From: Gymnothorax reevesii
Lineage: Eukaryota; Chordata; Actinopteri; Anguilliformes; Muraenidae
Length of the DNA stretch: 64,000 bases
NCBI GenBank assembly: GCA_029721435.1
Contig: CM056574.1
Coordinates: 69,421,501-69,485,500, forward strand
Reading direction: 5' to 3'
The position numbers and the translations under genes are program-made. Of this stretch, positions 44,874 to 54,742 are shown piece by piece. The first letter of the stretch is position 1; each line of letters begins with the position of its first letter. The notes under the pieces are model-generated. The model saw nothing but the letters and a program-made list of their open reading frames with translations, had not been told where the DNA came from and searched no databases.

Positions 44874-45120
44874 CTGTCCAACAGAAACGCCGGAGTGACT
44901 GCATCATTCCTTCGGCCCAGCGAGTCCCGTAGCAGTCTCCACCGCGGACAGGCTTCTCCTATATTTATTCTCCTTTGAGATCTGGCTTGATCCAGCTTTC
45001 TCTTCTCTTCAGCCTTTTTGACAGCAGGCTTTCTTTTCTAGTCCTCTTGGTTGGTGGGGCAAGTAGAGGTGGGACAGGCGGTTGCCCATAGCTTTCCTTC
45101 TCCATGTCTCTGCAGTTTGT
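44874..45120 (-). pseudogene. Exon-like relic with R-[IV]-N-I-G ... FLLDR motif, second copy
   Basis: The minus-strand frame reads KKAEEKRKLDQARSQRRINI then GEACPRWRLLRDSLGRRNDA and TPAFLLDR, ending at a splice donor (CAG|GTAATC, boundary 44874/44873). A frameshift near 45025 joins it to a Pro/Lys-rich frame that reads MEKESYGQPPVPPLLAPP. It aligns without gaps to the relic at 13091: R-V/I-N-I-G, R-x-R/W-R-x-L-R-D, D-A, F-L-L-D-R. The function is unknown to me. It lies in an element with different termini from the first. Confidence 0.6.
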
Positions 45121-46024
45121 TGTTGTTGTTCTTCTTTGACGTTTTTCGCCACTTGGCGACCATGACGTCACAGCACGGTGGCTTCGAGGCGCATAGTAAG
45201 AGGGAGTGCAGGGCGACCGGAGTGCCAAATTTGAACGAGGGAGGGAGGTACATGGCAGCAAAAAAGTTGCGGACCTGAGCCAGGGAAACGCCTATTCGGC
45301 CTGAACGATTCCTATTGGTTGACTTCTTTGCCTGCCTGCAGCCTCCAGAGAGAGTTGATTTTTTTGGTTCCTTTTGCTATGAGTAGTTTGTAGGAGATAC
45401 TTTAGAGCCATAATCATCATCAAACTGAAGATAATTATTTTAACCTTGGGAAAAAAACGTAGACTGTAGCTTTAAGTAATCACATTACAGTTCCCAAAAA
45501 ACAAACAAACAAATGATCTAGTTACTTGCATGACTTCAAATTCTTCAACTATCGGCAGGACAGGAGGGTTCTTCTTCTTCTTCTTCTTCCTTTGGAGTGT
45601 ATTGGCGATTGAGACCGAGGACAGAAAAACAAATCAAACGTCCTTTTTCATGCGTGTTTATGCCAGCACTATAGCCCTGTACTTGACCAACTTCTCTGTG
45701 AAGTGCTGTTTGGGCTGGTTTTTACAACTTCACTGTTGGCTTTGCTGTATTTAAGAGCATTCAAGAGAGATCTTGTGCGTGTCGTCCTTACTAGAATAAA
45801 GATTTGTGCTGATCTGGGCATGTGCCGTGTTTTAGCATGGTATAGTTAGTTCATTAAGTTATGGTGAATTTCAGACGATGGTACTGAGTAATCCAAAAGA
45901 AATGTAATTAGTAGTCACACTATTTATTTTCAGCAGTGAGTAATTAAGTAAAGCATGGGATTACTTTTTTTAAAAAGTAACTAGTAATGTGTAATGCATT
46001 AAGTACCCCAACACTGCTTATAAC

Positions 46025-46659
46025 ATTGATGGCTTCTTTCTTCAAGCTGGGCAGCAAAATAGTACTGTTCAGCGCTTAGATATCTCAGCGATGAACTCAA
46101 CTAAAAATTATATATTGAACATAGTGGTTGAGCTTCATCACCTGCAGTCCCTGACAGTGGACTATACTGCTTATGTCAGCATTAAGAGCACTAGAATGAT
46201 GTCAATGAAAATGACTTCCTTCAGATTCCTGACTATGACACCTACACTACAGTCACACTCAGTCTGGTTGCATTTAGCTCAGGAATTCCCTAATGTTTAC
46301 TTTGGTTCAGCAATTCTGAGAAGTTGTGAAAACTTCCTGGAAGTGTGGCAGTATTTTACTAGTGAACCTGTTAATTTCCCATGAAGAAGACTGTTGTGTA
46401 ACATTCTGAATGAATGTAGTCATGTTTGCACTTGCCATTGAGTCTTGCCATTTGATTATTTAGTTCGATTACATTTAATTTCAAAGAAAATGTGTAAAAT
46501 TCTCATCGGAAGTCTTTTCAAGAAGGCACTTTTCATTTGAGCATTGTTACTCTTTGAGCATTGTCCCTGGCAAAAGAATTTCGAACAATGAAATGAGCAG
46601 CATGTGTATCCTTCTATCCATCTGTCCATCCACCAAAAATGTTAACCCTGTACATAATT
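46025..46659. other. No recognised feature
   Basis: Unique AT-rich flank. The short frame at 46091-46384 has no recognisable motif. Confidence 0.4.
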
Positions 46660-47105
46660 GATCACTCTATCCACACTCTTCACTGCATTTTTATTAAACT
46701 ACGATGCAATGATCTTTGGGTCAAGTCACAAACGTTTGTCCTACAGGTGGTGGGGTGGGGGGGGTCAAAGATCATCTAGGAGTCATTGATCCAAAATGGT
46801 CTGTATCCAAACACTACAGTGGATTTCATGGTATTTGGGCATAAGGATTGTTGGTTCAAATCACACATGTGACCCCAACAGTTGCAGGGTCAAAGTTCAT
46901 GTAGGGGTCATTGATCCAAAATCTACCATTGGTCACTGTATCCATATACTACAGTGGAATTTCATTAAACTTGGTTGAATTGATCCTTGGGTCAAGTCAC
47001 ACGTATTCAACAGACAGTTGCGGGGTCAAAATTCATATAGGGGTCATTTGGGGTCATTGATCCAAAATCTACCATTGGTCACTGTATCCACATACTTCAG
47101 TGGAT
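46660..47105. repeat. Tandem repeat, 126-145-bp unit, about 3.5 copies
   Basis: GTCATTGATCCAAAAT recurs at 46782, 46908 and 47053, within a unit holding CACTGTATCCA, TACAGTGGA, TTCATTAAAC, GGGTCAAGTCACA and GTTGCGGGGTCAAA. The third copy carries an extra GGGTCATTT. Confidence 0.85.
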
Positions 47106-47186
47106 CTCGGCATGGTTCTCAGAGGTTATGAAACATTGTATTCGTGGTGCTTATGTATGACCGAGAGTGGATCTCTGCTTATCACC

Positions 47187-47672
47187 TGTAATGTGAAGAA
47201 AATGCCAGTAGAAGGCAGTATTGACTTTTTTTTGTTAAGCCCAGTCTGGAGCTTGGTTTTGGGCATGTCCTGGGCATGCCTCAGAGGGGAAAGTCCCAGA
47301 GAATAAAAAAAAAGTCTAAAAGGTGGGAGGGGGCTGCAAAAGAGTATATAAGGAGAAAAATTTAGAGAATAAAGTAGTAGGAGAAATTGCAAGGAGAAGG
47401 ATACATTTGACCAGACCTGCTACTCTTTTCAAGACCTGTGAAGTTTTTTTTTTTGTGGATTTTTGCCTGTGTTGGAGCATTTCCCTGTCCCGGGACATCA
47501 CCAAGCAACCTATCCAAGTGAATTTTTTTTTTTTTCTTGTTATGTCAATCTTGGTCAGTAGCCTAAATTGTAGGTTAGTTGTCAGTTTGTTTAATTGAAT
47601 CTGTTTAAGTTTTAAGATTTTGTCTGTCATCCCTTGCTGTCTTGTAGGTCATTACAAATTGGGGCCATGACA
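47187..47672 (+). mobile_element. LTR of the retroelement also found at 35796
   Basis: It starts TGTAATGTGAAGAAAATGCC and ends GGGGCCATGACA, 486 bp. It follows the 35796 copy throughout, including the TATATAAGGA box, the block GACCAGACCTG...TTCAAGACCTGTGAAG and TTTTTGCCTGTGTT. Unlike that copy it is followed by a primer-binding site, so it is a 5' LTR. The preceding bases are ATCACC, so CACC lies to the left here too. Confidence 0.9.
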
Positions 47673-47674
47673 AA

Positions 47675-47695
47675 TTGGGGGCTCAAGTCCGGGGG
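47675..47695 (+). promoter_or_regulatory. Putative primer-binding site of the LTR element
   Basis: Two bases after the LTR comes TTGGGGGCTCAAGTCCGGGG. TGGGGGCTC plus GTCCGGG is the pattern of a site complementary to tRNA-Pro, with two extra bases here. It is used by several vertebrate retroelement groups. It indicates a plus-strand element. Confidence 0.55.
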
Positions 47696-47811
47696 AGACC
47701 ATTGTGTGAGTCATTCATTGAAAATCTAACATTTCAAATTGTGAAATTGTTTTTTTTTTTTTTTTTCCTAGATATATATTGACAGATCAACAGCAATGGA
47801 TGATTTCTTGG
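47696..47811 (+). other. Leader of the truncated LTR element
   Basis: After the primer-binding site comes GAGACCATTG, a T run, and an ATG at 47796 that opens MDDFLASG, possibly the first codons of gag. At 47811/47812 the sequence switches abruptly to the minus-strand CR1 copy, so the rest of the element is absent. Confidence 0.45.
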
Positions 47812-49294
47812 CATCAGGAACCACCGCCTTATCTGCCTTTAGTTTATGCAACTTGTCTCATACTTCGTTATCCCGAACCTCAATTTTCGCTAAATAATCT
47901 TGAGCATTTGACGTGCCCTCTGGCCAAATAAAGACCTCCTCTGAGGTAAAATTCCCAACAAAGTAACTGTTTAAGGCATCCGCAATATGCTTGTTACCAT
48001 ATAGCAGCGATCCATTTTTATTCTTTATGCACTTAACCTGCTCTTTAACTTTCCTTTTTCTGCTACAGTACTGAAAAAAGCGCTTAGGGCTAGTTTTTAC
48101 CCCCTCTGCAATTTGTCTTTCATACAGTCTTCTAGCATTCCTCAGCTCTTTTTTGACCACAGCCCGCATTTTACAGTATTCAGCCCTAGTATTCTCATTG
48201 TTATCCTTTATGTACATCTTATAAAGATTCCTCTTTCCCCTCAACATCCTACGAATACTTTTGGTCATCCACTGAGGATTCTGCTTTCTCAGCTTACTTT
48301 TGGACACCTTCGGAAAGAATCTGCACTATGATTCAAGTAAAACCCCCTTAAATCTTTCCCACATCTCATTTACGGACTTACAGTCCAGGAGTGTCTCCCA
48401 TTTTATTTCAGCTAGATATGAGCGCATCCTGTCAAAGTTTGCTCGCCTAAAATTGAAAATGTTTGTTTTAGAATACACCTTTTTAACTTCCCATGAAACA
48501 TCAAAATTAACAGCAGAGTGATCACTTGTCCCAAGTGGCTCCAGTACCTCAACATTGCTAATTCTATCGGGGTCATTACAGAGCACTAAGTCTAAAATTG
48601 CCGGCTCTCTGGTAGGTTTATTAACATACTGCACCAAGAAATTATCATTTATAACATCTAGAAATTCTTCCTCCCCCCTACCCTGTCCTTCCACCATTTC
48701 CCAATTGATACCAGGATAATTTAAGTCTCCCATGATGATAGTCCCACCACTACAAGCTTGCGTAATCCTCCTAAAAAGCATTTCATTGATTGTACTGTCC
48801 AAAGCTGGTGGACGATTGCATACTCCTATGTTTAAACCTGTCTCGTGTTTGCCAATGAGCCTGACCGAGATATCTTCACAGGACAAGGAATGTTCAATTT
48901 CGGGAATTTCCTGTACATTAATGTTTTCGTTCTCATAGAGTGCTACGCCTCCTCCTCGCCTATTACTTCTATCCTTCCTAAAGAGCTTATAATTTTCTAT
49001 ATTATATTCATCTCCATCCTCTTCACATAGCCATGTCTCTGTTATCCCAACTATGTCATCGCCCTCACTGATCACTACAGCCTCAAGTTCTGGAAATTTA
49101 TTTTTTATGCTTCTTGCATTTAAATAAAAACAATACAGGTTATTACTAATGCTCTTCCCCCTTGATTTCCCATGTGGCCGCCGCCCTGAGCCCCCCACTA
49201 AGCTTTGTTGCTTTAAAAGTAAAACATCGTTAGTGCATGTTGCGCCGTCAGCTTCCATCGGGGCAGTCTGCATTTCCCTATGTGTAACACTCAC
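47812..49294 (-). pseudogene. CR1-type endonuclease and linker, two nonsense codons
   Basis: The frame follows ORF1 with an overlap of its stop with a GTG (TAGTG); the first ATG is a few codons in. The endonuclease is complete: LNARSIKNKFPELEAVV, VGITETWLCEEDGDEYNIEN, RGGGVALYENENINV, GVCNRPPALDS, IMGDLNYPGINWEMVEG and LEPLGTSDHSAVNFDVSWEV, with the expected catalytic Glu, Asp and terminal SDH. A stop interrupts at 48326-48328 where the other copy has CAG, and a second (TGA for Leu) near 47860. The linker (NPQWMTKSIRRMLRGKRNLY) and the start of the reverse transcriptase follow, then the copy ends. Confidence 0.85.
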
Positions 49295-50090
49295 TAACCT
49301 CCCTGCCCCCCAAGTCCCTCGTTTAAATAATCCTGTGCTACCCTCAACATACGCTGGCCCAGTGCGAAGGTACCCCTCCGGTTCAGGTGCAGCCCGTCAG
49401 GCCTAAACAGGTCACCCCTGTCCCAGAAAAAGTTCCAGTGCCCCATAAACCAATACCCCTCTTTTCTACACCAGGTTCGTAGCCACGTGTTAAACCTCCA
49501 GATAGAATTCTGCTTACCTCTGCTTGCACGTGGTACCGGTAGAATCCCGGAGAACACTACTGCTGAGGATCTGCTCCTAAGCTTCTCTGCTAATTCCAAA
49601 AATTTGCCTTGCAGAACCTCAAACCTACCCTTACCTATGTCATTTGTCCCAACATAGACCATGACAACTGGATCCCTCCCCGCTCTGGCCAGGAGCTTGT
49701 CCGCACGCTCAAGGAGGTCTCCTACCTGGGCACCAGGCAGGCAACACACTGTACGAGACTCCTTGTCGCGCGAACAGACCAAGGTATCTATTCCTCTAAG
49801 TATTGTGTCCCCCACTATCAATAACTCTCTTTTCTGAGGGGTAGAGGCCAACAGGGTGCCCTGCTGCTCATCAGTCCCCTCACTCTCGGGGTCAGGGGCT
49901 AAGTCGAGTTCCTGCAAGGGCTGGAATCGGTTGGACACCTCAACCACTGGAGAAGCTGTCGCTGTACGACGTGCACGCCGTTTCCTGCGCTGCCAACCTA
50001 CAGTCACCCAACTTTCTCTCCCTGCCTGTTCTGGGATCCCAGTACCACCCTGCTTTGGCGTACACACCATTTCTCTAACTTTCTCTAAAG
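49294..50090 (-). pseudogene. CR1-type ORF1 protein with SGNH/esterase-like domain
   Basis: ORF1 proteins of some CR1/L2 elements bind nucleic acid and carry a lipase/esterase-fold domain. Here a basic region (WQRRKRRARRTATA) is followed by the SGNH-type blocks ELLIVGDTILRGID (the usual GDS serine replaced by Thr), PGAQVGDLLERADKLL, VMVYVGTNDIGKG (block III Gly-x-Asn) and FRPDGLHLNRRGTFALGQRM, which carries the Asp-x-x-His pair. The frame is open to a TAG at 49294. Its first 19 or so codons, upstream of 50090, come from another LINE, so the true start is missing. The Ser-to-Thr change at the nucleophile suggests loss of catalysis. Confidence 0.75.
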
Positions 50091-50550
50091 TCCTTTCAAA
50101 GCACTTCATAATGGTGGAGGTGAGTGCTATTGGGCAAAAGTCATTCAAGCAGCTTACATTTGGCTTTTTTTGGAACTGAATTGATGGTTGTTTTCTTAAA
50201 GCATGGGGGAACTACAGACTGGAGCAGGGAAAGGTTGTAAATGTCTATGAAAACATCCACCAGTTTCTGTGCTCAAGCTTTGAGAATGCAGTCTGGAATA
50301 CTGTCCAGGAGCTTTGTGCATTACCCTTTCTAGGGCTTTTACACACATCTGAAACCTGGAATAGGCAATTGTCCTGTTTCAGCAACATGTCCAGCTTGCT
50401 GATGCACTCAAAATGAGCACGGAAAGAGTTCAGCTCCTCTGGAAGAGAAGCAGATACCTCCCCCATGCTGCAGTCTATGATTGTCCAGAGCCATGTGACT
50501 GCCATTAAAGCCACTGTATCATGACTCTATCTTGACTATCTCATGACTAT
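50090..50550 (-). pseudogene. Fragment of a second LINE (Rex1/L2-like reverse transcriptase)
   Basis: Minus-strand frames read VSASLPEELNSFRAHFE, FQVSDVCKSPRKGNAQSS, QKLVDVFIDIYNLSLLQSVV, PPCFKKTTINSVPKKAK and NDFCPIALTSTIMKCFERTL, the N-terminal part of a non-LTR reverse transcriptase of the CR1/L2/Rex1 group, different from the adjacent CR1 copy. Frameshifts separate the blocks. The last block is fused in frame to the CR1 ORF1. Confidence 0.7.
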
Positions 50551-51256
50551 CTAAGTAACCAAAGTACTTTGGCTTGGTAGCGAGGAAGCCAACTAGCTCG
50601 CAAACAAATATGGCAATGTACGCATTGAAAGCAAACTGCAGCCTTTTTAGCTCGCTAGCCAGTTGGCTATATAGCTAAATACATTGGCACACTAGCTATA
50701 CTATTGCTAGGTAGGTAGCCAGCTAGCTCGCTAGCCAGTAAGACTGTATAAAAACTGTAGCCTTATTTTGTCGGCGTAATCACGACAAGGTCATTGACCA
50801 GGGTTGCGACCTCTGATTAGACAATTAAGCGTCCACAGCTTCAAGAACAAGCCCAAAGCAAGTGCAATATAAATTAGACGATACTAAGACGGTGTAGACC
50901 TGAGGTGGAATCTCTTTCGTTTTGTTGAGTGGTGTGGGGGGGATTATCTTTCATTTAGTTCAGCAAGGAGCGAGTAGAGAGGTTGGGTTCTCCCACATTG
51001 CTCCTGAGGCTGTGAGCAGACAGAGTCAGTCAATGAATCGGGGGGAAATAGCAACCATAAACATGTAACAACTAGGTTGCTTGTTACTCTTCTGTAACAA
51101 GTAACCATATTTTTAAAAACAAGCCCAAAAAAACCTCAACCCGCCACCCATAATTTTTTTCAAGCGACTTCAGGAAAAAAGAAGCCCAAAGTCGCGTATT
51201 ATAAGCAGACTTGGAAACTCTGGTCTTGACCCAGTGCGAGGTAGTTGACCGGTGAA
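50551..51256. other. No gene; TAGC-rich patch
   Basis: Between about 50585 and 50745, CTAGCTAG/TAGCCAG/GCTAG-type words are dense (GCTAGCCAGTTGGCTATATAG, GGTAGGTAGCCAGC). The remainder is unassigned. Confidence 0.5.
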
Positions 51257-51450
51257 TACAACCCCGATTCTGAAATTGTTTGGACAAAGTGCAAATTGTG
51301 AATAAAATCAAATCGCAATGACTTTCAAATCACGCCAGCCAGTATTTTATTCACAACAGAACAGAGATAACATAGCAAATGTTGAAACTGAGAAATTTTA
51401 CAATTTTATCCACAAAATGAGCTTGTTTCAAATTTGATGGCTGCTACAGG

Positions 51451-53195
51451 CAGGCCCGCCGACAGGGGGGGACAAACGGGTATCTTGTCCCGGGCCCAGG
51501 GAGGAGGGGGGCCCAGAACTGGGCCCTCATGAAATTGTGGAATAATTATTCTATTCTATTCTATCTATATTGTATTTCAAAATATGGATATTATTTGCAT
51601 TAAAGAAATGATTTCTAATTGTTTTTACCTTTATTGTCCTTCAAATTGGGATCAAGAACCCCCCTGCCACTCCCAACACAAAAATGGTTTGGCCTGTGAT
51701 CAAAAGTGCGACGTCATTTGATTTGCACTTCAGTCTGCCGTGTGTCAGAGTGAGTCAGGGGCACAAAAAAGCAAAGAAAAAGAAAAAGAGAAGAAGACAC
51801 CAGGAGCCTTTGGGATTCACCAAATAAATATTTTCAAAAGGTTCTTCTGATGATGCAGGTACGAGTAAAGGCAGGGCAGAGCCAGGTAAGACACAGAGCA
51901 GCCACCGTTTTCCAGCCCCGTTAAGTCACCCGGTCCAGCTTTTCTTGCCCCCTCCGCCAGGCTAAGTGTCACGTGTTTATTTATTTTACTGTAAATAGGT
52001 TTTCATGCACCAAAATAGGGCCCTATGATTCAGTGACGTGCGGTAGAGGTTAGTTTGGTGAGGCAGAAACCTCCCCTTTGCTCGATTAGCAATTAATTAA
52101 ATGTTTAAAGGATACACAGAATTACCGAGAGCCGAGAATTTTTCCTAATTGATTATCCAGATTTCCATCATTGCAGTATCAAATTGCAGCGTATACGTGA
52201 ATGAAGTCATTATCTCCTCTATCAGTATCAGGCTTCCTATAGGCTTGGTCTTAATTGTTTTGATTGTCAATCATTTGTAGTACGTTGGAACAGGTTCACA
52301 AAATCCTGTGATAAAAGTCTGTGTCACTGTCTCACCTCACCGCACGTCTCAGGCCTCCTGTAAGCAAATACTCGCAAATCTGCAGTTTCGTGAGCATTTC
52401 AAATTCGATATACTGAGTAATAACCCCGCGGAAATTTAAACTGCCCGTCATTCTGCCGAATAGTCTTACTAAACTAGTTAAATTTAAGTCAAGAGCGCAT
52501 CAGCCACACGGGACAACAAGCTATTTTATGTTTAAAATGTTCCGTTCCTTATCGTGCTGATGGGACCGGAGCATATACTGTGTAAAAAGATGGACGCAGC
52601 ACTCCAGTCTGAAAAAAGCCCATACGGAAGTACCGTAAAATGGCATTCTATTTAATGGCCAGCAGATGGCGACATCTGTGGTTGCTGAAAGAAGTTCAAT
52701 GCTATAGAAGACTATGAGAAAATGACCCTACTTTCCCACCTGATTTTTCATTTAAATAATAATTTTTCACATTATCATATGGTAGCTATAGCAAGTTTCA
52801 AGTCTCCTTTGATATATCATAATGTTAATTTTTGTAAAGTATGGTCCCAAGTAGACAAGAATAAAGGATAAAGTCAGAATATGCTCTAGAGGCGTGGCTT
52901 TCCTCTGGTCCTTGTCCGATACGGTCAGATCCACCTCTCTCGTCCCTCCCCGGATCTTGATTCTCGCTCTTGTCCAATAGAAATCACATCCGGTTTCAAA
53001 TTGACAACATGGCGTAATTCAAATTGCCAAAATCAAGGCTTCCTTTATGGTATGCTGAAACTAATGGGTGACGTCACGGATGCTTTGTCCATCTTTATAT
53101 ACAGTCTATGGACCGGAGGTTGGGGTGATTAGGTGGGGGCGGGGCCCATTCAGAGTATTTTGTCCCGGGCCCGGCCAAGGCTGTCAGCGGCCCTG
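51451..53195. mobile_element. hAT element without transposase, 8-bp target duplication
   Basis: The left end CAGGCCCGCCGACAG and the right end (complement CAGGGCCGCTGACAG) are inverted. The 8-bp GCTACAGG is present on both sides (51443-51450 and 53196-53203). The subterminal phrase TTGTCCCGGGCCC occurs near each end, inverted. Its 1745 bp have no recognisable transposase. A second, possibly nested hAT-like end pair, CAGTGACGTGCGGT at 52032 and its degenerate complement near 52345, was noted but lacks a duplication. Confidence 0.92.
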
Positions 53196-53231
53196 GCTAC
53201 AGGTCTCAAAAAATTTGGGACAGGGGCCTGT

Positions 53232-54380
53232 TTACCATGGTGTAGCATCCCTTCTTCTTTTTAACACTGAGTGGAAGTGTCTGGGCATTGAGGAGACAAG
53301 TTTCTTGAGTTTAGCCATCGGAATTTGATCCCACTCTTGTTTAATACAGGCTTCCAGTTGCTGGAGAGTTTTCGGTCTCCTTTGACGGACTTTTCGTGGA
53401 ATTATGCGGCAAATGTTCTCAATTGGTGAAAGATCAGGACTGTAGGCAGGCCAGTTCAGCACACAGGCTCTTCTACTGTGAAGCCATGCTGTTGTAATAG
53501 CTGCAGTTTGTGGCTTTGCATTGTCCTGATGAAATACACAAGGCCTTGCTTGGAATAGATGTCATCTGGAGGGGAGCATATGTTGCTCTTAAACGTTTAT
53601 ATACCTTTTAGCATTCATGGTGCTTTTTAAAATGACCATTGAGTCATTGAGTATCTGAAGTGATATGTTCAAAATAGTATAAAGAAACTGGCAAGCCGAT
53701 TTGGGCTGAACAGCCTGTTCTCGCCATTCATGTTATGTTATGTTACCTTTCAGCATTCGTGGTGCTTTTTAAAACATACAAGTGTCCCACACCATATGCA
53801 CTTATGCATCCCCATACCATCAGAGATGCTGGCTTTTGAACTGAAGGCTGACATCAGGAGGTCTTTCTCCCCTTTAGCCCGGAGGACAAAACGCACATGA
53901 TTTCCAAGAAGAATGTCAAATTTGGACTTGTCTGACCACAGGACACTTTGCCGCTTTGCTGCAGTCCATTTTAAATGAGCCTTGGCCCACAGAACACGGC
54001 GGCGCTTCTGAATCATTCTCAACAATGGCTTCCTTTTTGCCTGATAGAGTTCTGTCATCTATCATCTGTGGATGGCACGGTGGACTGTGTTTACAGACAG
54101 TAGTTTCTTTACATATTCCTGGGCCCATTTAGTGATGTCAATGACAAAATCATGCCTGTGAGTGATGGAGTGGTGTCTGAGGGCCCGAAGATCATGGGAA
54201 TCCAGTAAAGGTCATCAAGAGATTTTTCCAGTTTCTCTGAATCTTTTGATGATGTTTTGCACTATTGATGATGAGACCTTCAACGTCTTTGCAATTTGAC
54301 ATTGAGGAACATTGTTTTTGAAGTATTTCACAATTTTTTTTACACAAGGCTTCACAGGTTGGAGAGCCTCTGGCCATCTA
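53232..54380 (-). pseudogene. Tc1-like transposase, heavily decayed
   Basis: Pieces in order on the minus strand: a weak helix-turn-helix region near 54200-54380, a piece with [19 protein letters not shown] and the first catalytic Asp in [16 protein letters not shown] (about 53880-54060), a block with the second Asp in FHQDNAKP near 53520, and a C-terminal frame with LNWPAYSPDLSPIENI, which carries the Glu, and MPRHFHSVLKRRRDATPW (about 53232-53462). Several frameshifts and the LINE-tail insertion at 53633 break it. Confidence 0.85.
53633..53744 (+). mobile_element. CR1 3' tail, 112 bp, with 30-bp target duplication
   Basis: ACCATTGAGTCATTGAGTA/T and AGTATAAAGAAACTGGC match the last 110 bp of the CR1 copy at 31597-31720, including the GTTATGTTATGTTA end. 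It is flanked by a 30-bp duplication (53603-53632 and 53745-53774; ACCTTTTAGCATTCATGGTG versus ACCTTTCAGCATTCGTGGTG), with two mismatches. This is an extreme 5' truncation. Confidence 0.93.
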
Positions 54381-54742
54381 TACTTCTGAGAGACTCAGCC
54401 TCTCTAAGACATCCCTTTTATAGCCAGTCATGTTACACACCTGATGCCAGTCAACGTAATTACTTGCTAAATGTTCTTTCAGCTGATTCTCTTCAATATT
54501 ACAAGCTTTTTCAGCCTTTTTTTTGCCTGTGTCCCAACTTTTTTAAGACATGTTGCAGCCAGAAAATTTGAAAAGAGTTCATTTTGTTCATAAAATTGTT
54601 GAATGTCTCAGATAACATTCCAAAGTTGAAACTATGTTCTATCGTAAATAATATATTTTGCTAATATGATCTGAAAGTCATTGCATTTTGATTTTATTCA
54701 CAATTTACACTTCGTCCCAACAATTTCGGAACTGGGGTTATA

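Larger units (their letters stand above)
40827..46016. mobile_element. hAT-like TIR element, split by an L2-type LINE
   Basis: The left end CAGTGCTGGGGGTAACGC and the right end (complement CAGTGTTGGGGTACTTAATGC) are inverted. Flanks are GTTATAAA (40819-40826) and CTTATAAC (46017-46024): an 8-bp duplication with two terminal mismatches that fits the hAT pattern nTnnnnAn. The arms are full of GTAACTAGT/GTAATGCATTA-type sequence. Without the LINE the element is about 1.9 kb. It holds a minus-strand exon relic at 44874-45120. Superfamily is inferred from ends and duplication length only. Confidence 0.65.
47812..50090 (-). mobile_element. CR1-type LINE, 5' part, cut at the 3' side
   Basis: The copy contains ORF1 (esterase-type), the endonuclease and the linker, then stops inside the reverse-transcriptase start (DKLHKLKADKA) at 47812. 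The overlap with the plus copy (28385-30210) is close by eye. Loss of the 3' end is unusual, because LINE copies are normally truncated at the 5' end. A later deletion or rearrangement is the simplest explanation. Its left neighbour is an LTR leader and its right neighbour another LINE fragment. Confidence 0.85.
51259..54740 (-). mobile_element. Tc1-like transposon with hAT and LINE insertions
   Basis: The left end CAACCCCGATTCTGAAATTG and the right end (complement AACCCCAGTTCCGAAATTG) are inverted repeats, and the subterminal AAATTGTGAATAAAATCAAA also matches. TA flanks both sides. Removing the hAT (51451-53195 plus 8 bp) and the LINE tail (53633-53744 plus 30 bp) leaves about 1587 bp, a normal length. 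The transposase is on the minus strand. Confidence 0.93.

Noticed and set aside
52032..52350. Nested hAT element with CAGTGACGTGCGGT ends inside the hAT at 51451
   Set aside because: The inverted ends are only partial and the flanks show no 8-bp duplication. Kept only as a remark in that element's entry.
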